A stretch of 47,203 bases of DNA from an uncultured Eubacteriales bacterium (GCA_902491475.1 CABUHY010000017.1:1-47203), one strand, 5' to 3'. Counted from the stretch's first letter, positions 1-9,596 are shown. Translations and numbers: made by a program. The notes: generated from the letters alone by a model not told the origin.

Positions 1-26
1 GTAGGCGGCCCTTATAGGGCCTGTGC

Positions 27-60
27 AAACCACTAGTTTACTAGTGGTTTTGATTTTTTT
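27..60 (+). terminator. Rho-independent terminator of an upstream gene
   Basis: A 10-bp perfect stem (AAACCACTAG / CTAGTGGTTT, loop TTTA) is followed by a T-rich stretch. It would end a plus-strand gene lying left of the window. A second small hairpin, GGCCC-TTAT-AGGGCC, precedes it. Confidence 0.75.
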
Positions 61-122
61 TATTTCTTTTATAAGAAAAGTATGCTAAAATAAATATATA
101 TAATAAATCGGGAGGGTATGTT

Positions 123-2888
123 TTGAAAAAACAATTTAGTTCAAGGGAGTGCTTTTTTGCTGCTTTTTTGTCTGCAGCGGTATTCTGCGTTATTTTAGCA
201 CTTTCAGGAGTATATCCGTTCGGGATGGGTTCAACAGCAAGGAATGATGCGGTTTATCAATATATTCCATTTTTGAATGAGGCTGTCACAAGAATAAAAG
301 ACGGTGCGTCACTGCTTTATTCTTTTTCTACGGGCGGCGGTAATTTTTATTCGCTGATGCTCTATTATCTTGTAAATCCTTTTAATATTGTAGCACTGTT
401 CTTTAATGAGAGTAATATTGAAAATGCTTTTACCTTGATAATCGGGCTCAATACAATGGCAATAGCCTTTACTTCTTGTCTGTACCTTAAAAAGCATTTC
501 AATACAAGCGGGTTGTCGCCTGTGGTTTTCTCTTTGCTTTATACATTCAGCGGATTTTACCTTTCGTATTATTATAATACGATGTGGCTTTCGGCACTTT
601 GGCTGCTGCCGTTGATAGCGCTCGGAATTGAAAATATAGCCGGCGGAAAATCAGCCGCATTGTATCTCGTTTCTTTAAGTTTTGCTATTATCTGCAATTT
701 CTATCTCGGCTTTATGCTTTGCATTTTCTCGGTGCTTTATTTCTTTACCTGTCTGTTTTCACAGGATATAAACGGAAAAGACGACGAAAAAAGAGTTCCG
801 CTTACAGGCGTTTTGGTTAAGTTCGGAATTTCGTCTCTTCTTTCGGGCGGAATAGCATCGATAACGCTTTTCCCGATTATATATGCCCTTTCAAACGCAT
901 ATACAAAAAATGTGTTTACGGTTGACTCATGGTATTTCTTCAATCCGTTGGATTTTATTTCAACTCATTTGACGGGAATAATCCCGAATACAATAGCGCT
1001 CACAGAGGAGACTCTTCCCGGAGTTACCTTGGGGGCTCTTGCCTTGATTTTGGCACCGCTTTATCTCTTTACAAAAAAGATTTCAAAAAATGAAAAGATA
1101 GCGCACCTTGTGCTTGTAGCGGTGTTTTGGGCATCGTTTGAGATCCCGAAGATTTATTATATCTGGCACGGAATGAGCGCACCGGCAGGACTTCCGTACA
1201 GATTCTCATTCTTATATTGCTTTATCCTTGTAAAGCTGGCTTATGCGGCGTTTATGGAAATTAAGGATATAAAAAAGGCCGCATTTATTTTGCCGGCGGT
1301 CATTATCGGCACAGGCTATGCAAATATAATAATCAATAATTTTGACGAGTTCAAAATGCCGATTATCGTAGGCGGTATTTCTACTGCGGTTGTCTTCCTT
1401 GCGGTAATGCTTGTCAGGTTTGCTAAAAAAGAAAAGTTTTTCAAGGCTGTTGCATTGCTTTTATGCGTTGTTCAACTTGCACTTTGCGGACAATATGCGT
1501 TTATTTCAAGCGATTTTGACGGATACATACCTTATCTCGAAACAGTTGACAAAGCTAAAAAAATAATAAATCAAGACGCCTTTTATCGCCTTGAATTTTC
1601 GCATTATGCGGACACAACATACGGAGAGAATGACAGCTACCAAGTAAATAACGGTTCTGTTTACGGGTTTAACGGCATTTCCATTTTTTCTTCAATGACA
1701 GACGCTTACTGGGCGGCACTTCAGTTCAGCCTCGGCAACGCAGGCAATATGGGTAACGCATACGGCTACTCTATGCAAACACCTGTTTATAATTCTCTGT
1801 TTGATGTAAATTATATTATAGACAATGCCGACGCCCTGTCGGAAAGCAAATATTACGAGAAAACGGGCGAAGCTGACGGGCTCGGTGTTTATAAGTCAAA
1901 AGATACGCTCGGCTTGGGCTTTATGACCGACGCCTCGCTTGCCGATTGGGAAGAGTATAATTCAAATTCGTTTGTAACGCAGTCGTCGCTTTGGAAAGAA
2001 ATTACCGGCGCAGAAAATGTGTTTGATTATTATGAGATAAACAGCACCGATTTCAAAGGCTGTAATTTTATAGAGAATGTGAATGTTTCCGACGAACACG
2101 AGGAACATGAGGACGACGGACATGGCCATTTAAGTGAAAACGACATACACAATATGCTTAATTCCTTAAATGGTTATTACAGATATAAAATCACCGACAA
2201 TAATTATTCTTTGGCATTTTCATTTGTTCCGGACAAAACGCAAAATGTATTTTTACTTGTTCAAAGCGGCAACTTGGATACGGTCAAAATCACTACGGCA
2301 AAATTAAGTAAGGAATTTGTGTTTGATGAAAAACAGCTTATTGATTTGGGCGTATGCGAACAGGGCGTTGAGGTTACCGTCGAATTTTCGTCATCAAACG
2401 GCGATAGGGCATTGGAAAGCTACAGTGATAACACCAACTCCTTTGACGACGCATTATACCTTGAAATAGCAGGCGTTAACGATGAGGCTTACGAGCAGGG
2501 AATTAAAGCTGTCCGTAATAACGGCGTTCTCAATATAACGGAATTTGACGACGACTATATATGCGGAACTGTCAATGCCGCACAGGACGGTACGATGTTC
2601 GTTTCGATACCGCTTGATGAGGGTTGGACTGTTAAGATTGACGGAGAAGAGACAGCGCTTATTGAAAATGAGAACCATATGACATTGTTCTCCGTTTCGG
2701 CGGGCGAGCACACGGTTGAAATGAAATATTTCCCGCAGGGACTCAAAGAGGGAATTTTCGTTTCCGTCGCTTCGCTTTTGGCTCTTGCACTTGTAATGCT
2801 TCTGTCAAAGGTCCGCAAAATGAAAGCCGAATTGGCGGCGGAGGAGGAAGCAAAGAAAGCCTCCGAAAAAACCGAAAAGGATGATTGA
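123..2888 (+). CDS. YfhO family polytopic membrane protein
   Basis: The product is 921 aa. The start is a TTG at 123, because the nearby ATG at 118 runs straight into a stop and GGGAGGG lies just upstream. The N-terminal ~460 residues contain about a dozen hydrophobic segments; the early motif with YPFGMGS and NDAVYQYIPF is typical of bacterial YfhO proteins. The C-terminal ~420 residues form a large, probably extracytoplasmic, beta-rich domain followed by one last membrane segment near 880-900 and a charged Lys/Glu tail. Known relatives are linked to lipoteichoic-acid or cell-surface glycosylation as GT-C-like enzymes; the acceptor here is unknown. An unusual acidic, His-rich patch lies at about residues 657-675. 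The stop overlaps or abuts the prepilin peptidase gene, so the two are probably cotranscribed. Confidence 0.8.
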   Translation: MKKQFSSRECFFAAFLSAAVFCVILALSGVYPFGMGSTARNDAVYQYIPFLNEAVTRIKDGASLLYSFSTGGGNFYSLMLYYLVNPFNIVALFFNESNIENAFTLIIGLNTMAIAFTSCLYLKKHFNTSGLSPVVFSLLYTFSGFYLSYYYNTMWLSALWLLPLIALGIENIAGGKSAALYLVSLSFAIICNFYLGFMLCIFSVLYFFTCLFSQDINGKDDEKRVPLTGVLVKFGISSLLSGGIASITLFPIIYALSNAYTKNVFTVDSWYFFNPLDFISTHLTGIIPNTIALTEETLPGVTLGALALILAPLYLFTKKISKNEKIAHLVLVAVFWASFEIPKIYYIWHGMSAPAGLPYRFSFLYCFILVKLAYAAFMEIKDIKKAAFILPAVIIGTGYANIIINNFDEFKMPIIVGGISTAVVFLAVMLVRFAKKEKFFKAVALLLCVVQLALCGQYAFISSDFDGYIPYLETVDKAKKIINQDAFYRLEFSHYADTTYGENDSYQVNNGSVYGFNGISIFSSMTDAYWAALQFSLGNAGNMGNAYGYSMQTPVYNSLFDVNYIIDNADALSESKYYEKTGEADGLGVYKSKDTLGLGFMTDASLADWEEYNSNSFVTQSSLWKEITGAENVFDYYEINSTDFKGCNFIENVNVSDEHEEHEDDGHGHLSENDIHNMLNSLNGYYRYKITDNNYSLAFSFVPDKTQNVFLLVQSGNLDTVKITTAKLSKEFVFDEKQLIDLGVCEQGVEVTVEFSSSNGDRALESYSDNTNSFDDALYLEIAGVNDEAYEQGIKAVRNNGVLNITEFDDDYICGTVNAAQDGTMFVSIPLDEGWTVKIDGEETALIENENHMTLFSVSAGEHTVEMKYFPQGLKEGIFVSVASLLALALVMLLSKVRKMKAELAAEEEAKKASEKTEKDD

Positions 2889-2890
2889 TT

Positions 2891-3700
2891 ATGGATTATG
2901 AGACTTTTTTATCGGTAATGAAAATATACTTTTCGGTGTGCATTTTCATTGTCGGCATATGCATAGGCAGTTTTTTGAATGTGCTCATTTACCGTATTCC
3001 GCTCGGAATGGACTTCAAAAAAGGTTCGTCGATATGCACCACCTGTAAGCATCCGCTTAAATGGTACGATTTGTTTCCGCTTTTCAGCTGGCTGTTCCTC
3101 GGCGGAAAATGCCGTTACTGCAAGGCGAAAATCTCCCCGATTTATCCGATAGTCGAAAGCATTACGGGAATTTTGTTCGTTATGTCGTTTGTGTTCGGAT
3201 GCGGCTGCGAGTTCAAATTGAGACTTTTGGGATATTTTATGATTTGCGCCGCACTTGTCGTCGTGTTCTGTATCGATTGGAAGCATATGTTCATACCCGA
3301 CTCGATGTGGATAACGATACTTTTGGGCGGAATTGTCATTTACATTGACTCGCTTATCGAAAACGGCTTCGACAAGAATGAGCTTATCGGCAGGATTGTC
3401 GGATTTTTCCTTGTGAGCGGTCTGTTCCTGCTTATCTCCTACATAAAGCCCGACTCCATGGGCGGCGGCGACATAAAGCTTATGGCGGCGGCTGGCTTTG
3501 CGCTCGGCTGGAAAAATGTGCTGCTCGCTCTCCTTGTTTCGGGGTTTGTCGGAACGCTTTATCTGATTTTTTCAAACACTCTCAAAAAAGAGAATATGAA
3601 AAAAGAGGTGCCGTTCGGTCCGCATCTTGCAGTGGGAATTTTCGTTGCGTTGATGTTCGGAAATCAGATATTAAACTGGTACACGGGCTTGTGGAACTGA
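2891..3700 (+). CDS. Type IV prepilin-like leader peptidase (A24 family)
   Basis: This is a membrane aspartic peptidase that cleaves, and in many members N-methylates, type IV prepilins or pseudopilins. Counting from the TTG at 2885, four cysteines sit at 51, 54, 76 and 79 in two CxxC pairs (the zinc-binding cytoplasmic loop of the DiS_P_DiS domain). The catalytic aspartates are D131 and D196, the latter in the GGGD form of the GxGD motif. Several membrane segments follow. I prefer the ATG at 2891, because AAAGG at 2876-2880 is well spaced for it; the TTG at 2885 would overlap the upstream stop by 4 bp. No pilin genes are visible nearby, so its substrate must be encoded elsewhere. Confidence 0.9.
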   Translation: MDYETFLSVMKIYFSVCIFIVGICIGSFLNVLIYRIPLGMDFKKGSSICTTCKHPLKWYDLFPLFSWLFLGGKCRYCKAKISPIYPIVESITGILFVMSFVFGCGCEFKLRLLGYFMICAALVVVFCIDWKHMFIPDSMWITILLGGIVIYIDSLIENGFDKNELIGRIVGFFLVSGLFLLISYIKPDSMGGGDIKLMAAAGFALGWKNVLLALLVSGFVGTLYLIFSNTLKKENMKKEVPFGPHLAVGIFVALMFGNQILNWYTGLWN

Positions 3701-3705
3701 CTTTT

Positions 3706-3734
3706 AAGGGCTGTGAATTTTACAGCCCTTTTTG
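3706..3734 (+). terminator. Rho-independent terminator
   Basis: The hairpin AAGGGCTGT...ACAGCCCTT is followed by TTTTTG, 6 bp after the prepilin peptidase stop. It closes the YfhO/peptidase unit. Confidence 0.85.
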
Positions 3735-3787
3735 TTTGCCTTATTCGGCATAATATGTTAAAATTATCTTTGAATTGAGGTGAGACT

Positions 3788-4942
3788 ATGCCGAAAAATA
3801 CAAATGCCTGTCCGCTTTACAAAAAGTGCGGAGGCTGTCAGCTGCAAAACATGCCGTACGGCGAGCAGTTGAGCTTTAAGCAGGCAAGGGTTATAAAGTT
3901 GCTCGGCTCGTTTTGCCATGTTGACGAAATTATCGGTATGGATAAGCCTTATAATTACCGTAACAAGGTGCAGGCGGCGTTTTCAACCGACCGCAGGGGA
4001 AATATAATCTCGGGCGTGTATCAATCGTCAAGCCACAAGGTCGTTGCGGTCGAAAAGTGTATGCTTGAGGACGAAAAGGCGGACGAAATTATCGGCACGG
4101 TGCGAAAGCTGCTCAAAAGCTTTAAGCTCAAAGCGTACAACGAGGACACACGGCAGGGATTTTTACGGCATGTGCTTGTAAAACGGGGCTTCAAAAGCGG
4201 TCAGGTAATGGTCGTGCTGGTAACGGGAACGCCCGAATTCCCGAAAAAGCGGTCATTCGTAAATGCGCTTTTGTCAAGGCACCCCGAGATTACGACGGTC
4301 GTTTGGAATTATAATCCGAAAAAGACAAGCCTTGTGCTCGGCGAGCGTGAGGAAATACTGTTCGGCGACGGAAAAATCGAAGAACAGCTCGGCAAGTACA
4401 CTTTCAGAATATCGCCCAAGGCGTTTTATCAGATAAATCCCGTGCAGACGGAAATTTTGTATAACAAGGCGATTGAATTCGCCGAGCTTTCGGGAGAAGA
4501 GACGGTTATCGACGCATATTGCGGAACGGGTACGATAGGAATTTTCGCATCAGGCAGGGCAAAGCAGGTTATCGGCGTTGAATTGAATTCGGATGCGGTA
4601 AAGGACGCCCGTGAAAACGCAAGACTCAACAAGGTCAAAAATATAAAATTTTTCAATGCCGATGCAGGCAAATTTATGGTCGAGGCGGCAAAAGCGGGCG
4701 AGACGACGGATGTTGTCATTATGGACCCGCCGAGGAGCGGCTCGGACAGGGCGTTTTTGTCGAGCGTGGTTACACTTGCGCCGAAAAGGGTGGTGTACAT
4801 CTCCTGCAACCCCGAAACGCAGAAAAGAGATTTGCTGTTCCTTGTCAAAAACGGGTATAAAGTCCGCAAAATCCAGCCCGTTGATATGTTCCCGCATACA
4901 TTGCATGTGGAGACGGTTGCGGTGTTGGAAAGGGTAAAATGA
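3788..4942 (+). CDS. 23S rRNA (uracil-5-)-methyltransferase, RlmD/RumA family
   Basis: This 384-aa SAM-dependent enzyme should convert a uridine in 23S rRNA (or tRNA) to 5-methyluridine. The N-terminus carries C8, C14 and C17 plus a further Cys near 92, the pattern that holds a 4Fe-4S cluster in RumA. The SAM domain follows, with an AYCGTGTIG motif and DPPRSG. The C-terminus has the catalytic nucleophile C340 (in SCNP) and the general base E375 (in HVE). It is shorter than E. coli RlmD because the N-terminal TRAM domain is absent, as is common in some Firmicutes paralogs. The start ATG at 3788 follows GAGGTGAG. Whether it acts on 23S U747/U1939 or on tRNA U54 cannot be told from sequence alone. 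Confidence 0.88.
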   Translation: MPKNTNACPLYKKCGGCQLQNMPYGEQLSFKQARVIKLLGSFCHVDEIIGMDKPYNYRNKVQAAFSTDRRGNIISGVYQSSSHKVVAVEKCMLEDEKADEIIGTVRKLLKSFKLKAYNEDTRQGFLRHVLVKRGFKSGQVMVVLVTGTPEFPKKRSFVNALLSRHPEITTVVWNYNPKKTSLVLGEREEILFGDGKIEEQLGKYTFRISPKAFYQINPVQTEILYNKAIEFAELSGEETVIDAYCGTGTIGIFASGRAKQVIGVELNSDAVKDARENARLNKVKNIKFFNADAGKFMVEAAKAGETTDVVIMDPPRSGSDRAFLSSVVTLAPKRVVYISCNPETQKRDLLFLVKNGYKVRKIQPVDMFPHTLHVETVAVLERVK

Positions 4943-4960
4943 TAAAGGGGGAAAATATAA

Positions 4961-6589
4961 ATGTGGATTATTTTATTATTGATTGGTGTGCTTATTGTAA
5001 CAACGGTTGCAGGAAAAGTGGCATACAAGAATTTGGAGTCTGAAGCATTAAGTAAATTAGGCTATTCAAATTGGAATGTTGTTGCCAAATATGATGAACT
5101 TGTAATTGTAAAGAGTCGCCAAACATTACAAAAATATGACGAGATTAAATTCTTTAAGGAAAACAAAGATCAACTTGACGTTGCCGGAAAAATAATTGCT
5201 CAAAAGGATGAAGTTTCGAAAACATTAAGGAATTTTCTTGTGAACAATGAGCTTAAATCACGCTTTAAATATAAGCGCTTGGAAAAGCAGATCAATGATG
5301 TTATAAATAGTGCAGAAGCATACAGAATATTAGTAAAATACATAACGCCTGCCGGAAACAATTTAGATTCAAAAGTAATATCATTGCGAAAAACAGATAT
5401 TGACAGACTGAAAAATAATCCTTCCTTGCTTATGGGTAAGGGAGAATATAACAGATATTTGAAAGAACGGCAAAAAGAAGCTTTGGATGCAAAACATCAC
5501 GAATATTACGAAAAGGTAAATCACATAGTAGATTGTGCTAACAGCAACAGAGATTTGTTGGTTATAAACGGCAGCCGTGACGAAATGGATAGGTTAATAA
5601 ATCAGCTGTTTGACAGAACGGTAAACAGTATAAAAAAGATTAAAACAATAGATAGTGAAGAATGGGATATTATAGGTGATTTTATATCCAGAACAGAAAC
5701 TGATGTCGAGCAAATAGTACATCAAAATCATAAGATTTTAGAATACTACGAATCTCCTGATTTTATGCAGATAAAAAACACTTGTGAAACATTAATGAGT
5801 ACGCAGAGAGAGTTTAATGAGTATATCAACGAAAAGGTGCAATCTATTTCTGAGCTTTTTGGCACAAGAATTATACGGACAGAAACAACAAATTCCGATG
5901 TGAATAACTATATTCGCCCGTACAAAAAGACAATTACTCCGTTTACTGCCGAAGTTTCTTCTACGGTATTCTCCAGTGCGGAAAACAGTCCTCTTGAATA
6001 TATCTTAAAATATTTTTATCCCGATAAAAAATCTTATCCGGAACAGATTCAAAATCTCTATAAACTTGTTGAAGAACTTGAAACATTAAAAGATGCTAAA
6101 CAAATTATTGATAATTACAAAAAAGAATACCAGCAGTATCTTGCAGATGTTCCGGCTTATGTTATGGACAATGATGAATCGGGGTTCTATACAAGACTTG
6201 GTTTTGCTAATATAGATGAAAGTGCATTGACGGTAGAATACAAATTCTCATATACTTCCGGCGGAGGAATGGCGCAGAGATCATTTACTGTACCGATGAC
6301 GGAAGAAACGATAGTAGAACTTATCAAAGTTTTTGAAAGCAAACTTACAGCAAGTTCATTTGCTAAAGAGCAACGAAATCTGATGACAAAAAAATTGCGT
6401 GAGTCTATAAAAGAACGGGATAATTATACTTGTTGTATGTGCGGAAACTCTATATACAACGAACCAAATCTTTTGCTTGAGATAGATCATATTGTTCCGG
6501 TATCAAAGGGTGGATATACAACCGAGGAAAATCTGCAAACTTTGTGTTGGAAATGCAATCGAGCTAAGAGTGATAAAATATTCAGCTGA
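4961..6589 (+). CDS. Membrane-anchored coiled-coil protein with C-terminal HNH nuclease domain
   Basis: The product is 542 aa. One hydrophobic segment covers residues 1-18. A long Lys/Glu-rich, helical, probably coiled-coil region follows to about 380, then a short mixed region around 400-470. The C-terminal ~55 residues form an HNH nuclease module: paired CxxC motifs (CCMCG and CWKC) bracket the EIDHIVP core and an N-x-L/x-N-x-A tail. The reading frame is visibly AT-richer than both neighbours, with many AAA, ATA and TTA codons, which suggests recent acquisition. It lies 18 bp after the methyltransferase behind an AAAGGGGG ribosome site. The combination of membrane anchor, long helix and HNH recalls defence or DNA-processing effectors, but I do not recognise a characterised family. 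Confidence 0.7.
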   Translation: MWIILLLIGVLIVTTVAGKVAYKNLESEALSKLGYSNWNVVAKYDELVIVKSRQTLQKYDEIKFFKENKDQLDVAGKIIAQKDEVSKTLRNFLVNNELKSRFKYKRLEKQINDVINSAEAYRILVKYITPAGNNLDSKVISLRKTDIDRLKNNPSLLMGKGEYNRYLKERQKEALDAKHHEYYEKVNHIVDCANSNRDLLVINGSRDEMDRLINQLFDRTVNSIKKIKTIDSEEWDIIGDFISRTETDVEQIVHQNHKILEYYESPDFMQIKNTCETLMSTQREFNEYINEKVQSISELFGTRIIRTETTNSDVNNYIRPYKKTITPFTAEVSSTVFSSAENSPLEYILKYFYPDKKSYPEQIQNLYKLVEELETLKDAKQIIDNYKKEYQQYLADVPAYVMDNDESGFYTRLGFANIDESALTVEYKFSYTSGGGMAQRSFTVPMTEETIVELIKVFESKLTASSFAKEQRNLMTKKLRESIKERDNYTCCMCGNSIYNEPNLLLEIDHIVPVSKGGYTTEENLQTLCWKCNRAKSDKIFS

Positions 6590-6616
6590 ATTGCATTTGT
6601 TATAAAGGAGAATATT

Positions 6617-7228
6617 ATGTCCGAAAAAGAGAGAATGGAAAAAGGTTTGATTTATGACGCTACGGCGAAGGAGATAATGTCCGAGCAGGTAAAGTATCTT
6701 GACGCAATGTACAGGTACAATCTCACTGCGCCGACGGAGCTTGAAAAGCGTGAAGAGCTTCTGAAAGAAATGCTCGGAAGTGTCGGCGAGGGCTGTTATA
6801 TCGAGCCGCCGTTCCGTGCAAACTGGGGCGGGAAAAATGTGCATTTTGGGAATTATGTGTACGCAAATTTCAATCTTACCATGGTTGACGACGGCAATAT
6901 CTATGTCGGAGACAATGTTATGTTCGGTCCGAATGTTACGGTTGCAACCGCAAACCACCCGATTATACCCGAGCTTCGTGAAAGGGGCTTGCAGTACAAC
7001 AAGGAGGTGCACATCGGCAAGAATGTTTGGATAGGCGCAGGTTCGGTAATTGTGCCCGGCGTTTCTATAGGCGAAAATACCGTTATCGGCGCGGGAAGCG
7101 TTGTGACAAAGGATATTCCCGCAAACTGCGTTGCTTACGGCACGCCCTGCCGTGTTGCCCGTGAAATCGGCGAGCACGACAGAGAATATTTTTATAAGAA
7201 CGAAAAAATCGATTGGGAAAATCTTTAA
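6617..7228 (+). CDS. Sugar O-acetyltransferase (maltose/galactoside acetyltransferase family)
   Basis: This 203-aa cytoplasmic enzyme should transfer acetyl from acetyl-CoA to a sugar hydroxyl. The N-terminal ~60 residues are the Mac domain (KGLIYDA, then YN.T). The rest is a left-handed beta-helix of hexapeptide repeats, clearest in VGDNVMFGPNV and IGKNVWIGAGSVI. The catalytic His lies in the ANHP motif. Length and layout match LacA/Maa-type enzymes. A GGAG ribosome site precedes ATG 6617. The next gene starts 9 bp after its stop, so it is probably cotranscribed with it, but the biological acceptor is not evident. Confidence 0.9.
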   Translation: MSEKERMEKGLIYDATAKEIMSEQVKYLDAMYRYNLTAPTELEKREELLKEMLGSVGEGCYIEPPFRANWGGKNVHFGNYVYANFNLTMVDDGNIYVGDNVMFGPNVTVATANHPIIPELRERGLQYNKEVHIGKNVWIGAGSVIVPGVSIGENTVIGAGSVVTKDIPANCVAYGTPCRVAREIGEHDREYFYKNEKIDWENL

Positions 7229-7237
7229 GAGGCTTAT

Positions 7238-8947
7238 ATGACTAAAAAGGTTAAAAACAGCAGACTGAATATTTTTGACATTGTTCTTGCACTGTTGATT
7301 ATCGTAATCCCGGTATTGGTTTCCTTTCAGGGATATGACCTTGATGACACGGGAACACATATTTTTAATGCTTTGCATCTCTTTGACCCCGAGGTGCAGA
7401 CAACAAGCCAGATATTTTACAGTAATCTGATAACCTATGTGTTTTATCGGATTTTCGGCGGCTTCGGACTTGTATCGGTGTTTATGCTCAACGCCGCGGT
7501 TTACATTGTCTCGGCGTTTTTATGCGTCAATATACTTAAAGATGTAATGCCGAGAACATATGCGCTTGCGGGTTCGCTTGTGTCGGTTGCGGTTGAGATG
7601 AAATTTATCCATGTCGTAAGCTACAACACATATACGGTGCTGTTTTTTGTCATTTGCTGTCTGTTCCTTTATAAGGGAATGACCGATAAAAAGCATAGCG
7701 GATTGAATTTCCTGCTTTGCGGAATATTCGGCGGATTGGGCGTGTTTGTAAGACTGCCGAACCTGCTGATAATTCTGTTGGGCGCTGCGTTCATATACTG
7801 GGCGGTCGTCAACGCAATGAAGCTTTCGGAATTTGCGGCAAAAGTGCTGATATATCTGTTGGGTTTTGCGGCGGCGGTTGGCTTCAGCGTATTGCTGATT
7901 GTTTCGCTCAACAAGGCGTTTGACGCAAACATTATGCTTTTGGGCGTGTCGTCGTCAATGAACAGGGGAGTTTCATATTCGTTTTCGGAACTGCTCGGAG
8001 TATATATTTCAACGGCGTTTGAAGCGCTGTCGGGTGTATGGTATATACTTTTACCGATATTTTTTACCGTGTGCGGTATGCTTTGCGGAAGAATAAAGAA
8101 CAAGCTTGTCTCGACGGTTTTATACATAGCGTGTTTCGGCGCAACGGTGGGATTTTCGGTAAAATTTATGCTCGACGGAGTGCCGAGAAATCTTTTCCCC
8201 GTGAGCTGTTGGATAGCGCTGCTTCTTACATTTGTGCTTTCAAATACCAAGAAACGGTATGACCCCAAGCTTGCGGCGCTTTCGATTATGGCGGTTGTAA
8301 TAAGCGTTGTTACCTTTGCAGGCTCAAACACAGGCATTTCCCACGCCAATCTTTGCCTTAATCTTGCTTTGCCGATAGCGATATACGAGGTGTCGGTATT
8401 GCTTAAAGCCGTTGAGGTCGACGCTGCGGGGCGTGTGTTGAGAAAAACGCTTGCGCTTATGCTTTCGGTTGTGTTTGTGTATAATTATATTTATTTCAGC
8501 ACAACATATTTTGAGCCGACCGACCGTACTGAAATTGTATATTCCGTTGACAGTCCAAAGCTTAAAGGCTTGTACACATCAAAATTCAAGTCCGAATATG
8601 CAAAGACGGTTATTGAAAAGGTCGCACCGCTTGACAACAAATATATGATAGTTTATCCCGGATATGATTTGTTTTACTATTTGACCGACAAAAAGCCGTA
8701 TACGGGTGAGTGCGGAATATTTTTCAAATCATATTCTATCGAACGCCTTAAAAGCGATATGGAAAACAACAGAGACAAAGAACTGCCGATTGTCCTGTTT
8801 TCAAAGGCTGAGCCGTATTCCGTAACGGGAGAGGGTCGCTCTGCCCGCGATGAAAAATGGCAGGTTATATCGGACTTTATGAATGAGAATTCATATACGG
8901 TATATTACTCGGATGAATATACGGAAATTTATATTCCGACTGAATAA
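7238..8947 (+). CDS. Polytopic membrane protein, possible GT-C glycosyltransferase
   Basis: The product is 569 aa. About eleven hydrophobic segments run through the first ~410 residues, and a soluble C-terminal domain covers ~420-569. An early acidic pair after the first membrane segment (GYDLDDTGTH) resembles the catalytic DD/DE of GT-C glycosyltransferases that use lipid-linked sugars. That resemblance and the topology are the only support; I cannot place it in a named family. It follows the acetyltransferase by 9 bp and precedes the Dabb gene by 11 bp, so the three likely share a transcript. Confidence 0.6.
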   Translation: MTKKVKNSRLNIFDIVLALLIIVIPVLVSFQGYDLDDTGTHIFNALHLFDPEVQTTSQIFYSNLITYVFYRIFGGFGLVSVFMLNAAVYIVSAFLCVNILKDVMPRTYALAGSLVSVAVEMKFIHVVSYNTYTVLFFVICCLFLYKGMTDKKHSGLNFLLCGIFGGLGVFVRLPNLLIILLGAAFIYWAVVNAMKLSEFAAKVLIYLLGFAAAVGFSVLLIVSLNKAFDANIMLLGVSSSMNRGVSYSFSELLGVYISTAFEALSGVWYILLPIFFTVCGMLCGRIKNKLVSTVLYIACFGATVGFSVKFMLDGVPRNLFPVSCWIALLLTFVLSNTKKRYDPKLAALSIMAVVISVVTFAGSNTGISHANLCLNLALPIAIYEVSVLLKAVEVDAAGRVLRKTLALMLSVVFVYNYIYFSTTYFEPTDRTEIVYSVDSPKLKGLYTSKFKSEYAKTVIEKVAPLDNKYMIVYPGYDLFYYLTDKKPYTGECGIFFKSYSIERLKSDMENNRDKELPIVLFSKAEPYSVTGEGRSARDEKWQVISDFMNENSYTVYYSDEYTEIYIPTE

Positions 8948-8958
8948 GGAGAGATTTT

Positions 8959-9258
8959 ATGTTAAAGCACATTGTAATGTGGAAGTTTACCGACGGCTGC
9001 GGTAACACCAAGGAGGAGAATGTCGAAATTGCCAAGAGCGGCTTGGAGGCATTGCCCGAGGTTGTTCCGACGCTTAAAAAAATTACCTTTATCAAGAACG
9101 AGGTCGAATGCGACAGGAATTTTGACGCCCTGCTGATTGTCGAAACCGAAAACGAAGCGGGTTTGCAGGCGTACAAAGTTCATCCCGAGCACCAAAAGGT
9201 TGCGGCGTTCATTAAAGAGGTAACCGTGAACAGGGGCGCAGTTGATTTTTACGAATGA
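8959..9258 (+). CDS. Dabb (stress-responsive alpha/beta-barrel) domain protein
   Basis: This 99-aa cytoplasmic protein covers a single Dabb domain. It starts MLKHIVMWKF and ends with the conserved HPEHQKVAAF segment. Family members form dimeric ferredoxin-like barrels; function is poorly defined and ranges from stress proteins to polyketide cyclases. A GGAGAG ribosome site precedes ATG 8959. It is the last gene of the plus-strand run and ends 8 bp before the inverted-repeat element. Confidence 0.85.
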   Translation: MLKHIVMWKFTDGCGNTKEENVEIAKSGLEALPEVVPTLKKITFIKNEVECDRNFDALLIVETENEAGLQAYKVHPEHQKVAAFIKEVTVNRGAVDFYE

Positions 9259-9265
9259 TTAAAAG

Positions 9266-9589
9266 ATAAAAAAAGAACGGCAGGTTTGGCTGAGAGTTCA
9301 TAAGGAAGTATTGGTTTCTCGCATAAAAATTTATTATGCCTTTGTCGGAAATCCTCGCAAGGCGGCAGCCTTGCTTCGTTTTCCTACTTCTGCATAAAAG
9401 AATTTTTATAGCTACGAAACTGCAACGCACTTCAAAATGATATATTTTTGATACAAGAAAAGGCAAACCCCGCAGATAATGCTGACGCATATCTGTGGGG
9501 TTTAACGCATTATTGTGCAAAAAGATGTTGTTTTGAAGCAAAACTGCCTTATTAACTCTCAGCCTTTTAATCTGCCGTTCTTTTTTTAT
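9266..9589. mobile_element. MITE-like element with ~41-bp terminal inverted repeats
   Basis: The outer 18 bases at 9266-9283 and 9572-9589 are perfect inverted copies (ATAAAAAAAGAACGGCAG). After a short mismatch the match resumes with GGCTGAGAGTT and ATAAGG, giving TIRs of about 41 bp around ~240 bp of non-coding DNA. The interior has another strong hairpin at ~9465-9503 (AAACCCCGCAGATA.../...TATCTGTGGGGTTT). No transposase is encoded. It fills almost exactly the gap between two convergent genes, so it may also act as a two-way terminator. Apparent ORFs inside it are not supported. Confidence 0.55.
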
Positions 9590-9596
9590 TCGGTTA

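Noticed and set aside
4429..5028. A 199-codon minus-strand frame
   Set aside because: Lies antisense within the RlmD-type gene, no ribosome site, and composition is that of a shadow frame.
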